In this document: piece by piece, positions 44,949 to 55,191 of the stretch | How positions within the stretch are numbered: the first letter of the stretch is position 1 | Layout: every line of letters starts with the position of its first letter | Assembly: GCF_024343775.1 (NCBI RefSeq) | Contig: NZ_RJUF01000194.1 | Coordinates: forward strand, 1-64,000 | Source: Lacihabitans soyangensis | GTDB lineage: Bacteria; Bacteroidota; Bacteroidia; Cytophagales; Spirosomataceae | Reading direction: 5' to 3' | DNA length: 64,000 nucleotides | Program-made: the position numbers and the translations under genes | Notes under the pieces: model-generated | What the model was told of the DNA's origin: nothing | The model's input: only the letters and a program-made list of their open reading frames with translations | Databases searched by the model: none

Positions 44949-47336
44949 ATGATAAAGAATTATTTCAAAATCGCCTATCGCAGTTTACTGAAAAACCGAT
45001 TGTATTCCTTGATAAATATCGGAGGACTCGCACTTGGTATGGCCACGGCTACGCTACTTTTTTTGTGGGTTCAAAATGAATTGAGTTTTGATTCTTATCA
45101 TAAAAAATCAGAAAATATTTATCGCATAAACACCCATCTCAAAATCAACGATACCGAAACCTGGCACTGGGCTTCTACCCCTTATAAATTAGCTGATTAT
45201 CTAAAAGAAAATTTTCCAGAAATCGAGAAAAGCACAAGGCTATTCACACCTTGGGGAGATTTTAATTTCATCCTTAACCACGAAGTTTTTGCAGAAAAAA
45301 AAGTGGCATTTGTTGATAATCGTTGGTTTGATGTTTTTGATTATCGTTTTGTAAAAGGAAACCCAGAAAGCTTTAAAAAAGATAATTTTTCGATGATTAT
45401 TTCTGAGAAAAAGGCACAAGAGCTTTTTCCTAACGAAAACCCCATCGGCAAAGTAATTCAGCATGATTCGCTGTTGTTCACCATTGGTGCAGTGGTACAT
45501 AGTAGCCCCTCAAATTCAAGTTTTCAATACGATTTTATATTCAATAATGCCTCGAGATTGAGCAATCCAAACGTGGCTCAGAACGATGAACAATGGAATA
45601 ATTTTAATTATCAGACTTTTATTCTGAGCTCCTCAACACTCAAACCTAAGGAGGCTTCGGAGAAACTCACCAAGTTTCTGAAAAAGACGCGAAATTCTGA
45701 TGAGGACAATACGAATCTGGAACTCCAAAAGTTGACAGATATCCATTTTGACAATGTCTTTCAGTCTACAGGATTGGCTTCAGCTGGCGACAAAACAGTT
45801 GTGAATATTTTCTCTCTGGTAGCCATTTTTATATTACTTATAGCCTGTATCAATTATATAAATCTGACCACAGCCAAAGCTTCACAGAGAATAAAGGAGG
45901 TGAGCATTAAAAAAATGATTGGTGCTACCAAAATGGGCCTATTCAACCAATTTATTATTGAATCATTCATAACGAGCTTTATTGCCGCTTGCCTAGGCTT
46001 ATTGTTAATTTCTCTTGGTTTACCTTTGTTAAACAATATTTCTGACTCCAGTTTTTCATTCCAAACCAATCCCATCATGTTTTACATTTTGGGCGGAATT
46101 ACTTTGGTATCTGTCTTGCTCACAGGTATTTATCCTTCATTGTTTATTTCCTCATTTAATCCGATTCAATCTATTAAGGGGACCATGAAGCTAAATACTA
46201 AAAGTAGTAGTTTTAGAAAAGGTCTGGTAGTTTTTCAATTTACATTTACGGTTGTATTATTGATGTCCACTTTGCTTATATTCAGGCAATTAAAATTTAT
46301 CCAAAATAAACCTTTGGGTTATGAAAAAGAGCATATTTTCACCATAACGATTCCTTGGAATGTGCCTAATTCGTCAAATGTAGGTAAAACGATTTATGAA
46401 AAACTTAAAGGGGAAAGTAGCATAAAAGACGTGACGCTTTCAAACTCAAGTATCGTCAACGTTATGAACACCCATAGCGGAAGCCTCAATTGGCCGGGTA
46501 GAGATACCACATGGAATCCCACTACTTCCTTGTTGAAGATATCGGCCAACTATAAAAAATTCTATGATCTGAAACTCTCAGAAGGCCGTTGGATTACAGA
46601 TAGCAAAGCGGATGAAAGTAATTTTATTTTGAACGAAACCGCCATCAGAGAATTCAAAATTCCAAAACCATGGATTGGTCAAAGCTTTGAGGTACATGGC
46701 ATTAAAGGCGAAATTGTAGGTATTGTTAAAGATTTTCATTTCAAAAGTCTGAAGGAAGCTATCACACCGATTGTACTATATCATGACAGCCATGGCTATA
46801 TGAGCACTATTAATGTGAAGGTTTTTCCCTGCCAATATCAAAAAGCACTGGCTTTCGCTCAAGCCACCTGGAAAGAATTGGCACCTAACAACATCATGAA
46901 CTATGAGTTTTTAGATGATACTTTCAATAATTTACACAAAAACGAAGGTAAACAACTTAAAATGTTTAACGCTTTTGCCGGAATAGTGTTGCTCATTTCG
47001 TGTTTCGGTCTTTTTGGTCTTGCTACGTTTGCGTCTGAGGTCAGAACCAAAGAAATTGGTATTAGGAAAGTAATGGGTGCCAGCGTGGGCAGTATCGTGA
47101 ATTTACTCTCAAAGGATTTCCTGATTCTGGTAATTATTTCCATTCTTGTTGCAGCTCCAATAGCCTGGTGGGCCATGAATAAATGGCTACAACAATTTGC
47201 CTATCATATCGATTTTCACGGATCGATAGTACTCTTAGCTAGTATTTTGGTTGTCACGATTGCCTTTTTGACTGTTAGTTATCAGGCTGTTAGAACAGCT
47301 TTATTGAATCCCGTGAAGAGTTTGAAAGTTGAGTAA
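44949..47336 (+). CDS. FtsX/MacB-like ABC permease 7
   Basis: 795 residues; opening MIKNYFKIAYRSLLKNRLYSLIN. The first FtsX module is diverged (NLTTAKASQRIKEVSIKKMIGATKMGL, with EVSIKK in place of EIGIRK), while the second is standard (TFASEVRTKEIGIRKVMGASVGSI, as in permease 3). If these loops contact the ATPase, the two halves may couple unequally. End ALLNPVKSLKVE. Confidence 0.9.
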   Translation: MIKNYFKIAYRSLLKNRLYSLINIGGLALGMATATLLFLWVQNELSFDSYHKKSENIYRINTHLKINDTETWHWASTPYKLADYLKENFPEIEKSTRLFTPWGDFNFILNHEVFAEKKVAFVDNRWFDVFDYRFVKGNPESFKKDNFSMIISEKKAQELFPNENPIGKVIQHDSLLFTIGAVVHSSPSNSSFQYDFIFNNASRLSNPNVAQNDEQWNNFNYQTFILSSSTLKPKEASEKLTKFLKKTRNSDEDNTNLELQKLTDIHFDNVFQSTGLASAGDKTVVNIFSLVAIFILLIACINYINLTTAKASQRIKEVSIKKMIGATKMGLFNQFIIESFITSFIAACLGLLLISLGLPLLNNISDSSFSFQTNPIMFYILGGITLVSVLLTGIYPSLFISSFNPIQSIKGTMKLNTKSSSFRKGLVVFQFTFTVVLLMSTLLIFRQLKFIQNKPLGYEKEHIFTITIPWNVPNSSNVGKTIYEKLKGESSIKDVTLSNSSIVNVMNTHSGSLNWPGRDTTWNPTTSLLKISANYKKFYDLKLSEGRWITDSKADESNFILNETAIREFKIPKPWIGQSFEVHGIKGEIVGIVKDFHFKSLKEAITPIVLYHDSHGYMSTINVKVFPCQYQKALAFAQATWKELAPNNIMNYEFLDDTFNNLHKNEGKQLKMFNAFAGIVLLISCFGLFGLATFASEVRTKEIGIRKVMGASVGSIVNLLSKDFLILVIISILVAAPIAWWAMNKWLQQFAYHIDFHGSIVLLASILVVTIAFLTVSYQAVRTALLNPVKSLKVE

Positions 47337-47377
47337 TTGTAACTAAATTAGAAATCAAAACTTAAAATTATTTTGTT

Positions 47378-49801
47378 ATGGTTCCAAATTATTTTAAGAT
47401 ACTTTTCAGAAATAATAAGCAGTTTACCCTTATAAATGTGGTTGGGTTGGTAATTGGCATTACGTCGACCTTACTCATAATGAAATTTGTTAGGTATGAG
47501 ACTACTTATGATCTCCAAAGTCCTCATGCAGACAATATCTGGAGGGTTTATAATCAAACACTTAATGGAAAAACAGTTACAACCGAAGACGCAAACACAC
47601 ATAGTGCAATAGGGCCAACTTTGAAGGCAGAGGTAGCAGAGGTGGTTGATTATGCCAGACTCTATTGTGGAAACACACCCGAAGTAGTTGTATTGGCAGA
47701 CAAAAAGCCTTTTGATATTCAAAAATACTATGCGACCGATCAAGGCTTCTTTAGAATGTTTCCGCAGAAAGTTCTTTTTGGAAATGAGGAAAACTGTCTT
47801 AAAGAACCGCACACAGCGATTATTTCAAGGTCAAATGCCAAGCGTATTTTTGGAACCGAAAATGCTTTAAATAAGCAAATTACAATCTCCAATGGAATGA
47901 TGAGGGGTAACTATACCATCACAGCAGTGGTGGAGGATGTTCCCCAAAATACCCATTTGAAATTTGACATGTTGGTATCTTATGCCACCAAATATGCCAA
48001 CGGACATGTGGACAATTTCGAGTCATACTGGGATTACACCTATCTGCAGTTGGCTGAGGGTAGTTCAACTATTAATGTCAAAAAAAAGTTAGAAGCCATC
48101 AACGAGCAATTCTTAAAAAAAGAAAGCATCAGGCTGGATGTCCAACCATTTAAGGACATTCATTTACATTCAAATCTCACTTATGAACTTGAGCCAAATG
48201 GTCAAATAAGAATCGTCCGTTTTCTTAGTATTTTGGCATTAATTATATTGGTCATTTCATTCATTAATTACGTCAATCTCACCACTGCCTTGGCAAGTGA
48301 AAGGTCTAAAGAAGTAGGAATTAAAAAAACTTTAGGGGCTAATAGGTCTAAACTCATTATTCAGTTTCTTTTTGAAAGTTTAAGCCTTGGATTGTTGGCA
48401 TTTTTAGTATCCATATTTTTGGTTTGGATTTTTATCGGACAGTTCAGTTCCTTTATCGGGATTTCACTGAATAACCACAACACCAAAATTGATTTACCGT
48501 TTTGGTTTTCCAGCTTCATTTTTGTAGTATTCACAGCTTTAATAGCCGGATTGTACCCTGCCCTTTATCTTTCTGGTATTTCTCCAGCAGATTCACTCCG
48601 AAAAAAGGTATTTTTCAATAATTCGGTGAATCTGAGGAAGAGCTTGGTTGTATTTCAGTTTGCAAGTACAGTTATAATGATTGTTGGTGTTTTGGTGGTT
48701 ATTTTTCAAATGAAATTCTTGAAAAATCATGATTTGGGCGTAAAACTAGACCAAATACTAACCATAAAATCTATTCCCTCTGAAAGCCGAGCGGATTCAT
48801 TGGCAAACAGAAAATTGACAGTTTTTAAGGATGAATGCTCCAAATTGTCTGGAGTTTCCAAATCAGCTTCATCTAGCATTGTTCCTGGATTAGGAATAAA
48901 CACCATTAGTGGCAGTAGCAGGCCAATTCACTGGGATAAAAAACCCGATTTTGCCAATATTACCTCCTATTTTGTAGAAACAGACGAGGCATTTTTTGAT
49001 TTGTTCAATATTGAACTTTTAGCTGGTAAGCACCAGTTTTTTTCCGACCCTGTGGCAAGATTTCAGACTGTTACCATAAACGAAACCATGTTAAAAGCCC
49101 TTGGTTTCCCTTCAGCCGATGAAGCCATTGGACAGCAAATAGCCTATAAAAATAGTGAAAATGGAGCAAAAATGACCGTTGGTGCCGTAATAAAGGATTT
49201 TCATATTGAATCCCTGAAAATTGCTCCAAGACCAACCCTGTATTATTGTTTTTCACCTGAGCAACTAGGTTTTCTTTCCATTAAAATTCAAACCTCACAA
49301 ATAGAAAAATCTGTAAAGGAGATTGAAGAAATCTGGAAAAAAGTATATCCCGATCAACCCTTCAATTATTGGTTTTTGGACGAAAATTTTGCCAACCAAT
49401 ATAAAGCTGAGGTTCAATTTGGAAAAGTATTCGGATTTTTTGCATCAATTGCCATATTTCTCTCAAGCCTGGGCTTGTTAGGGTTAGTGTTATACAGCTC
49501 AAAAAGGAGAAGCAAAGAAATTGGAATTAGAAAAGTTTTGGGAGCATCTGTTAAAAGTATCGTAGTTTTACTTTCCAAAGAATACCTGATTCTGATCTCA
49601 ATAGCCATATTGATTGCAAGCCCAATAGCCTATTTTTTGATAAATAAATGGCTGGATGGTTTTGCTTACAAAATTTCAATAGCATGGTGGTTTTATGCTC
49701 TTGCAGGTTTGTTTGTATTGCTAATCGCTTTATCTTCAGTAGGTTTTCAATCTATTCGTGCTGCAATAAGCAACCCAGTGAAGAGTTTGAAAGTGGAGTA
49801 A
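47378..49801 (+). CDS. FtsX/MacB-like ABC permease 8
   Basis: 807 residues with the most unusual N-terminus of the set: MVPNYFKILFRNNKQFTLIN in place of MIKNYFKIAWRN. FtsX modules: NLTTALASERSKEVGIKKTLGANRSKL and LYSSKRRSKEIGIRKVLGASVKSI; end AISNPVKSLKVE. It begins 41 bp after permease 7 and closes operon C. The 184-bp gap behind it has a short direct repeat (AAGGCACTA twice) but no clear terminator. Confidence 0.88.
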   Translation: MVPNYFKILFRNNKQFTLINVVGLVIGITSTLLIMKFVRYETTYDLQSPHADNIWRVYNQTLNGKTVTTEDANTHSAIGPTLKAEVAEVVDYARLYCGNTPEVVVLADKKPFDIQKYYATDQGFFRMFPQKVLFGNEENCLKEPHTAIISRSNAKRIFGTENALNKQITISNGMMRGNYTITAVVEDVPQNTHLKFDMLVSYATKYANGHVDNFESYWDYTYLQLAEGSSTINVKKKLEAINEQFLKKESIRLDVQPFKDIHLHSNLTYELEPNGQIRIVRFLSILALIILVISFINYVNLTTALASERSKEVGIKKTLGANRSKLIIQFLFESLSLGLLAFLVSIFLVWIFIGQFSSFIGISLNNHNTKIDLPFWFSSFIFVVFTALIAGLYPALYLSGISPADSLRKKVFFNNSVNLRKSLVVFQFASTVIMIVGVLVVIFQMKFLKNHDLGVKLDQILTIKSIPSESRADSLANRKLTVFKDECSKLSGVSKSASSSIVPGLGINTISGSSRPIHWDKKPDFANITSYFVETDEAFFDLFNIELLAGKHQFFSDPVARFQTVTINETMLKALGFPSADEAIGQQIAYKNSENGAKMTVGAVIKDFHIESLKIAPRPTLYYCFSPEQLGFLSIKIQTSQIEKSVKEIEEIWKKVYPDQPFNYWFLDENFANQYKAEVQFGKVFGFFASIAIFLSSLGLLGLVLYSSKRRSKEIGIRKVLGASVKSIVVLLSKEYLILISIAILIASPIAYFLINKWLDGFAYKISIAWWFYALAGLFVLLIALSSVGFQSIRAAISNPVKSLKVE

Positions 49802-49985
49802 AGAAAAGGCACTAGGCATAAGGCACTACCGATAGAGAGCCTTGGAAACTAAACCTAAAGATTTTTTAAAATTTCATCAAATTTGTATTTTTTGACAATT
49901 TTTACTGCTTTGAATTCCGAAAAAAAACTTATATTGGCAATACTCTACTTTAAAGTGGATTTAAAACATTTTCAACCCTATCAAA

Positions 49986-50900
49986 ATGCTTAAAAAAATA
50001 ATCTTTCTGTGGCTGACTATTGCCGCAATCCCTGCTCAGAGTCAAAGTCTGGAGGCACCGAAAATTGATAAGGAATTTCTGGACAAAATCGAATCCCTTG
50101 CACCCGCCAAAGCCAAAATTCAAGCACCCAAACGTAAGCTTTTGGTTTATTCGCAACACACCGGTTTTTACCATTGGACCATCCCTCATAACGACGAATT
50201 GCTGAAAATTATGGCCAAAAAATCTGGGGCTTTTGAGGTACATATCGCTCATGATATTGAGAGTTTTGAAAAGAAGAACCTGAAACAATACGACGCTGTC
50301 ATTTTCAATAATTGCAATCCTTCAGGCCCCAAAAGAGATTTGTTTTATGATCTCTTGAAAATGAGAAGCAGCCTCAGCGAAAAAGAAATAGAGGCCAAAG
50401 CCAAAGTGTATCAGCAAAATTTCATGGATTATATTGCCAAAGGAGGCGGACTTTTCATCATGCATGGGGCCATTACGGTACAAAACAATGACATGGCATT
50501 CAGTCGCCTCACAGGCGGGAGCTTTGATTACCATCCGAAACAACAAACAATTCACCTCAAAGAAGTGGATAAAAACCATCCATTGGTTGCTGCTTTTCAT
50601 GGGGATGGATTTACGCATGTAGATGAGCCGTATTTTTTTAATAATGCCTATGCAGAGCACAATTTTAGACCGCTACTTTACATGGAAAGCAAAGATATCA
50701 CAGGCAAACGCGAGCAGGCCCATGACGACATCGTGTATCTGGCTTGGGTAAAACGCCATGGCAAAGGCCGTGTACTTTACAGCTCCATGAGCCACAATAT
50801 CCAAAGTGCCTACCAAGCTGAGCTACTGGAGTTTTTTCTAGACGGCATCCAATACGTGACCGGAGACTTGAAATGTGATGATAGTGTGATGGGGAAATAA
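49986..50900 (+). CDS. ThuA-domain secreted protein
   Basis: 304 residues: signal peptide (MLKKIIFLWLTIAAIPAQSQS), then a ThuA-like glutamine-amidotransferase-type fold: KLLVYSQHTGFYHW near the start, YDAVIFNN, GGGLFIMHGAIT, then HPLVAAFHGDGFTHVDEPYFF and WVKRHGKGRVLYSSMSH. ThuA proteins are linked to sugar metabolism and have no proven reaction. The gap upstream holds the palindrome ACTTTAAAGT (49947-49956) 29 bp before the start. A TTGGCA word at 49935 lacks the regulon's activator dyad. Confidence 0.87.
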   Translation: MLKKIIFLWLTIAAIPAQSQSLEAPKIDKEFLDKIESLAPAKAKIQAPKRKLLVYSQHTGFYHWTIPHNDELLKIMAKKSGAFEVHIAHDIESFEKKNLKQYDAVIFNNCNPSGPKRDLFYDLLKMRSSLSEKEIEAKAKVYQQNFMDYIAKGGGLFIMHGAITVQNNDMAFSRLTGGSFDYHPKQQTIHLKEVDKNHPLVAAFHGDGFTHVDEPYFFNNAYAEHNFRPLLYMESKDITGKREQAHDDIVYLAWVKRHGKGRVLYSSMSHNIQSAYQAELLEFFLDGIQYVTGDLKCDDSVMGK

Positions 50901-51194
50901 GGATTTTGGGAAGGCCTTAATTCAAAATCGATTATCTCATTTTTTATAAAAAATTTGACGAGTATTCCTTATTGTCTGATTGGTTTTTCTTCAAGGAATA
51001 CACGCTCAAGTTGATATTCTGAAGAAGCAAAGTCATAAGGTTTTGTAAGGAGGAAATAACTATTTGTGAAGTAATATTCTAGGAAACTTTGCATAGAATT
51101 AAGAACTTCTTTCTAAGTGAGGGAAAAAACTCAAAATCAATTAGTCAATAGATTTTTGATAAAAAAAGGCTTGAATAGAAAAATAACGATTTGT
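50901..51194. other. Gene-free stretch between convergent genes
   Basis: AT-rich sequence between the ThuA gene and the convergent hydrolase. No coding frame or repeat convinced me. The terminator-like hairpin at its end is listed separately. Confidence 0.55.
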
Positions 51195-51232
51195 AAAATT
51201 TGGCAGAATGCTTAATCATCCTACCAAATTTT
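51195..51232. terminator. Terminator hairpin of the hydrolase gene
   Basis: AAAATTTGG (51195-51203) and CCAAATTTT (51224-51232) form a perfect 9-bp stem with a 20-bp loop, 8 bp beyond the hydrolase stop on the minus strand. Confidence 0.5.
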
Positions 51233-51240
51233 GCTTTAAT

Positions 51241-52182
51241 TTATTTCGCCACCAAAAACTTATTCACATCTAACCAATGCGTGAAGGCATCAAACCATTT
51301 GTTACTGGTGCGGTTGGGATTTCCAAGCCCGAAACCATGCCCACCATTTTGGTAAAGGTGAAATTCTACAGGTATACCCGCTTTGTACCAAGATTCTACA
51401 ACTCCAAACTGACCTCTAAACAGAAAATCATCAGAGGCTATTGCTACGAACATCGGAGGGGCATTTTTTGGAACTTCTACTGGTCCCATTCCACCATAAA
51501 TTGGTCCAATAAATGCCAATTTCATAGTCTTAGAGTGTAAAGTTGAATGCATTGTTAATCCAGCACCAGCAGAAAAACCAATCATTCCGATTCTTTTGGT
51601 ATCCACACCCCATTCTTTTGCTCTATTCACAATCATGGCATAAGCTGCTTCCGCATCTTGAAGTTGATTGTCAAGTTTCCATTGTGGAGCTGGTGGTGGG
51701 GTAGCCGCTTTTGAGCCATCTGCCGGTGCGGGAGCTGGAGTACGTGGGCGGTTCATCCATGCCGTGAAATCTTCGAGTTTTTCAGGCGTTGGGTTGAGTC
51801 TGTATTTTAAAACGAAAGCAGCAATGCCTTGTTTGGCAAGAGCTTCTGCCACTTCCCAGCCTTCGTTTCCAAGCGATAACCAACTAAAACCTCCACCTGG
51901 TGCCACTATAACTGCTGTTCCATTGGCCTTTCCTGGCTCTGGCAAAAATGGCGTTAAGGTTGCTTTCGTAATATTACGAGCCATGGGATCGCCCCACTGC
52001 TTAAACCAAGTTTCTGATGCCGGTTGATTTTCAACTCCACCAGTACCAAGCGGAATAGCGTTGGGTTCTTTCGGAGTTTCCAGCGGATAAATAGTTCCGT
52101 CCTGGGCTAAAGCAAGGTTCGAAAATGCAAGTGCAGTAAACACACAAGCCAATTTCCTTAATTTTTTGATACTCAATTTCAT
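51241..52182 (-). CDS. Secreted alpha/beta hydrolase, carbohydrate-esterase-like
   Basis: 313 residues with a signal peptide (cleavage near ALAQ). Alpha/beta-hydrolase features: oxyanion APGGGF (94-99), nucleophile GFSAG (S204), acid ASDDF (D251 or D252) and base GGHGFG (H282). This pattern matches Bacteroidota acetyl-xylan-type esterases (BD-FAE-like). An Ala/Pro-rich insert (about 149-166: PAPAPADGSKAATPPPAP) interrupts the fold before the nucleophile and looks like a flexible surface loop. It is divergent from the Gfo/Idh/MocA gene. Confidence 0.83.
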   Translation of the reverse strand: MKLSIKKLRKLACVFTALAFSNLALAQDGTIYPLETPKEPNAIPLGTGGVENQPASETWFKQWGDPMARNITKATLTPFLPEPGKANGTAVIVAPGGGFSWLSLGNEGWEVAEALAKQGIAAFVLKYRLNPTPEKLEDFTAWMNRPRTPAPAPADGSKAATPPPAPQWKLDNQLQDAEAAYAMIVNRAKEWGVDTKRIGMIGFSAGAGLTMHSTLHSKTMKLAFIGPIYGGMGPVEVPKNAPPMFVAIASDDFLFRGQFGVVESWYKAGIPVEFHLYQNGGHGFGLGNPNRTSNKWFDAFTHWLDVNKFLVAK

Positions 52183-52333
52183 TTTCTGATATTTTAAGGT
52201 TGAGAATTCAAATATAGTGTATTTTTGACACGTTTTAATATTTTACAATAATTTATATTTTTTTGTGATAAAAAGTAATTTAGCCATGAAATTACCAGTT
52301 AGAATTACATAAAATACAATAAATACTTTTTAC

Positions 52334-53431
52334 ATGAAAAATACCCTTAACCGTAGATCATTTATAAAAGGAATTACAGCCTCTTCCGCCTTGATTCCAT
52401 CCCTTTCTTTTGCCAATATTCCCACAAAATATGAAGGAAAGAAAATCAAAGTAGCCTTGGTTGGCCTCGGCAGATATGCCGAATATATGGCTTCTCAAAT
52501 GAAAGACTGCCAATATTGCGAAGTAGCAGGCTTGGTCAGTGGTTCAACAGAAAAACTCGAGTCCTGGGGCAAAGAATATAACGTTCCGACCAAAAACAGA
52601 TACAATTACGAGAATTTCGATAAAATCAAAGACAATCCAGACATAGACTTGGTGTACATCATTTTGCCGAATGCCATGCATAAGGATTACGCCATCAGAG
52701 CCGCAAAAGCCAAAAAGCATGTATTGGTAGAAAAACCAATGGCGGTCAATGCAGCCGATTGCTTGGAAATGATAAAAGTTTGTAAAGAAAACAATGTTCA
52801 GCTGGCAATGGGCTATCGCCTTCATTTTGAACCTTATAACATGGAAATGATGCGTTTGGGTCAGAAAGAGGTTTTCGGGAAAGTTAGGGTTGTTGAAGCT
52901 TCATTGGGATATTTTGCCGGCCAAAAAGGCGAGTGGAGATTAAGTAAAAAACTGGCTGGAGGCGGCCCATTGATGAACCTCGGCGTGTATTGTGTACAAG
53001 CTGGAAGATATATTACCGGCGAAGAGCCTATTTCTGTTACTGCTCAGTTTGGGCCAGTTTTACGAAAAGAATTGTTTACCGAAGTGGAAGAATCTATCAC
53101 TTGGCAACTGGAGTTTCCAAGCGGTGCAGTTTGTACATCTACTTCAACACTTGCTGCGGGTATAGACAGGCTTTATGCAAGTGCCGAGAATGGACGTTTT
53201 GAACTCAGTCCTGCCATAAGTTACGGGCCTTTCAAAGGCCGAACCCACGAAAAGGAGATGGACTTTCCGCAAATAAACCAACAAGCTGCCCAAATGGATG
53301 CCATCAGTAAAATTATTCTTGAAAACAAACCAATGCCCGATCATATCTCAGGCCTCGAAGGTTGGAAAGACATGAAAGTGTTAGATGCTATTTATAAAGC
53401 CGCCGAAACTGGGCAAAAAGTGAGGATTTGA
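52334..53431 (+). CDS. Gfo/Idh/MocA-family oxidoreductase, Tat-exported
   Basis: 365 residues. Twin-arginine signal NRRSFIKG (R7-R8) with a hydrophobic stretch to about 27, then the NAD(P)-binding fold (VALVGLGRYAEY, 40-51), the EKP motif (133-135, active-site Lys134) and the C-terminal sheet domain. It resembles glucose-fructose-oxidoreductase-like enzymes, in which a tightly bound NADP cycles in the periplasm. The ThuA, hydrolase and glycosidase-like neighbours suggest sugar modification outside the cytoplasm. Confidence 0.88.
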   Translation: MKNTLNRRSFIKGITASSALIPSLSFANIPTKYEGKKIKVALVGLGRYAEYMASQMKDCQYCEVAGLVSGSTEKLESWGKEYNVPTKNRYNYENFDKIKDNPDIDLVYIILPNAMHKDYAIRAAKAKKHVLVEKPMAVNAADCLEMIKVCKENNVQLAMGYRLHFEPYNMEMMRLGQKEVFGKVRVVEASLGYFAGQKGEWRLSKKLAGGGPLMNLGVYCVQAGRYITGEEPISVTAQFGPVLRKELFTEVEESITWQLEFPSGAVCTSTSTLAAGIDRLYASAENGRFELSPAISYGPFKGRTHEKEMDFPQINQQAAQMDAISKIILENKPMPDHISGLEGWKDMKVLDAIYKAAETGQKVRI

Positions 53432-53471
53432 CTAGACTATGGTTGCATTTATCTAATAATTTGGTGGCTAT

Positions 53472-53515
53472 AAAGGCGGATAAATCGAAGTTATGGCTTC
53501 TTTTTATCCGCCTTT
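53472..53515. terminator. Bidirectional terminator
   Basis: AAAGGCGGATAAA (53472-53484) and TTTATCCGCCTTT (53503-53515) form a perfect 13-bp stem; the loop contains GAAG...CTTC. It lies between the convergent Gfo-type and surface-protein genes with A and T runs on the two sides. Confidence 0.85.
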
Positions 53516-53581
53516 TCAGATAATCCTGTAATGATTTACTAAACATTTCAAAAAGTGTTCGATACTGACGACCTGAAAAGT

Positions 53582-54781
53582 TTATTCCTCATAGGTAACC
53601 ACAATACTTGAAACACCCATAAAAGTTGACCATGCGGTACCCGATTTTTGGGTTACTGTAATTTTGTAGCTGTTTGTCAAATTATTTATGGTCAAGGGAA
53701 ATCCTGACAAGTCCAAAAACTGTATACTCGAATTATTTCCTGAAGATGAGGTCAGGGGAGTTATGAATGTAGAGGTACCCGAATGTGGTGTCCGTTCCAA
53801 ATAGAATGTTAGGTCATTTGTGACATCATTGTCCTGATAATAAGCCCTTATATTGGTAAGTATTGCATTGTGTGGTAAATATAAAGCACATTTTATTGAA
53901 CCTACCCCGCTATTTAGGTACGCCAAACCAGAGAAATAGGAAGCCGCTGTACCGTCATTGCTAATTTTTACAAAACTAGTATTAGGTATAGCCAAATATT
54001 TGGTTTGTGCTTCGGCAGTCAATGATCCGTTGGCATCCGCCTTCACCGTCCTTAGGCTAGTGCCTGCTAAATCTGTAGAACGAATTGTACCATTCACGTG
54101 CAGTTTTTCTAAAGGATTGGATACACCAATTCCCACGTTTCCATTGCCTTTGAATCTTACGTTTTCATTTAAGGCACTACTTTTACCATAACCGAAAGCG
54201 ATGTCTCCATCAATATTTCTCGAGAAAATTTGAAACAAATTGCTCTGATAACCAATGCCGTAGTGGTTTTCGTCAAATGAGGTACACGAACCAAATATGC
54301 TACTGGTACAAGTCTTATCATTCAATGAAATTTTATCGCCATAAGCCGAATTAAACGTCAATGGGAATGCGGTATATAAAGGATAGCCAATTCCAAGCTT
54401 TTTTATGGTCATATTATCTGAATCTATTCGAGCGATCTCATTGTTTCCACTATTAAAACTCAACCATGAAAAACTTTGTAATTGAAAATTTGAATTGAAC
54501 GAGCTATAACTATTATGTTTTATACTGTACTTATTTACGGAATTATTATTAAACTCAATCGATGAAGAAGATGCATTGGCAAGTCCAATGCCGAGAGGTT
54601 CTGAATCCATCGTTAGAAAAGACTTGCCAGTTAGAGAATTTCCGGGCTGTCCCTTTATCGACAACCGAGCGTCTCCTTGTTTCTGAATCAAGGTGTTATC
54701 TGAGCCACTTGGAGATATCGTTATGGACTGACTATAAAGGGCGTTTGCGATAAGCGATAATAGAAAAATAGTTTTTTTCAT
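53582..54781 (-). CDS. Secreted surface protein with tail-fibre-like motif
   Basis: 399 residues from the ATG at 54781, which opens a signal peptide (MKKTIFLLSLIANALYSQ); upstream codons would overlap the LytTR gene. The middle contains GNVGIGVSNPLEKLHVNGTIR, the motif that recurs in Bacteroidota surface and tail-fibre-like proteins. The C-terminal half is rich in Ser/Thr/Asn and beta strands (SIQFLDLSGFPLTINNLTNSYKITVTQKSG). No enzyme motif. Probably an adhesin-like surface protein made under control of the LytTR protein 13 bp upstream. Confidence 0.72.
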   Translation of the reverse strand: MKKTIFLLSLIANALYSQSITISPSGSDNTLIQKQGDARLSIKGQPGNSLTGKSFLTMDSEPLGIGLANASSSSIEFNNNSVNKYSIKHNSYSSFNSNFQLQSFSWLSFNSGNNEIARIDSDNMTIKKLGIGYPLYTAFPLTFNSAYGDKISLNDKTCTSSIFGSCTSFDENHYGIGYQSNLFQIFSRNIDGDIAFGYGKSSALNENVRFKGNGNVGIGVSNPLEKLHVNGTIRSTDLAGTSLRTVKADANGSLTAEAQTKYLAIPNTSFVKISNDGTAASYFSGLAYLNSGVGSIKCALYLPHNAILTNIRAYYQDNDVTNDLTFYLERTPHSGTSTFITPLTSSSGNNSSIQFLDLSGFPLTINNLTNSYKITVTQKSGTAWSTFMGVSSIVVTYEE

Positions 54782-54794
54782 TTCTAATAAATTT

Positions 54795-55112
54795 TTAGGC
54801 GTTAAAAGATAAGTGCTTAAGTACTTCTGAAATTCGGCGTCGCGATATGATGAAATTTTCTCCTTTGTTTGTAAGAACCCCATTCTTAGATATTTGCACT
54901 ATTTCACTTTTGTTTATCAGCACCGATCTATTGATTCTTATGAATGAACTTTCTAGTGCTCCTTGATAGGTGCTGAGGGTGTAGGACATCAGTATTCTCT
55001 TGCCATTTTTCAGATAGAAACATGAATAGTTCTTCTCACTTTCGATGTGACTTACAATGTCCTTAGCATGGTAAAGAAGTTCGAGATGTTGTTTTCTTGG
55101 CAAATGTTTCAT
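54795..55112 (-). CDS. LytTR-type DNA-binding regulator
   Basis: 105 residues from the ATG at 55112 (a TTG at 55130 would add six residues). The whole protein is a LytTR domain: DIVSHIESEKNYSCFYLKNGKRILMSYTLSTYQGALESSFIRINRSVLINKSEIVQISKNG. There is no receiver or membrane segment. It precedes the surface-protein gene closely and likely controls it, as stand-alone LytTR proteins often do for their neighbours. Confidence 0.8.
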   Translation of the reverse strand: MKHLPRKQHLELLYHAKDIVSHIESEKNYSCFYLKNGKRILMSYTLSTYQGALESSFIRINRSVLINKSEIVQISKNGVLTNKGENFIISRRRISEVLKHLSFNA

Positions 55113-55191
55113 CAGTCTTTTTTCTGACAAAATTCAGAAGAAAACAATATGCTGTCAATCAGATAAACATATGGTTTTGCAGGCAGTGGTT

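Noticed and set aside
49935-49949. TTGGCA word upstream of the ThuA gene as a fifth sigma-54-like promoter
   Set aside because: The base pair after N10 is CT, not GA or GC, and no activator dyad is present 69 bp upstream.
53551-53572. AAAAGTGTTCGATACTGACGA, resembling the regulon's activator site
   Set aside because: The dyad is one base short and broken, it lies between convergent gene ends, and no TTGGCA box follows 69 bp on.
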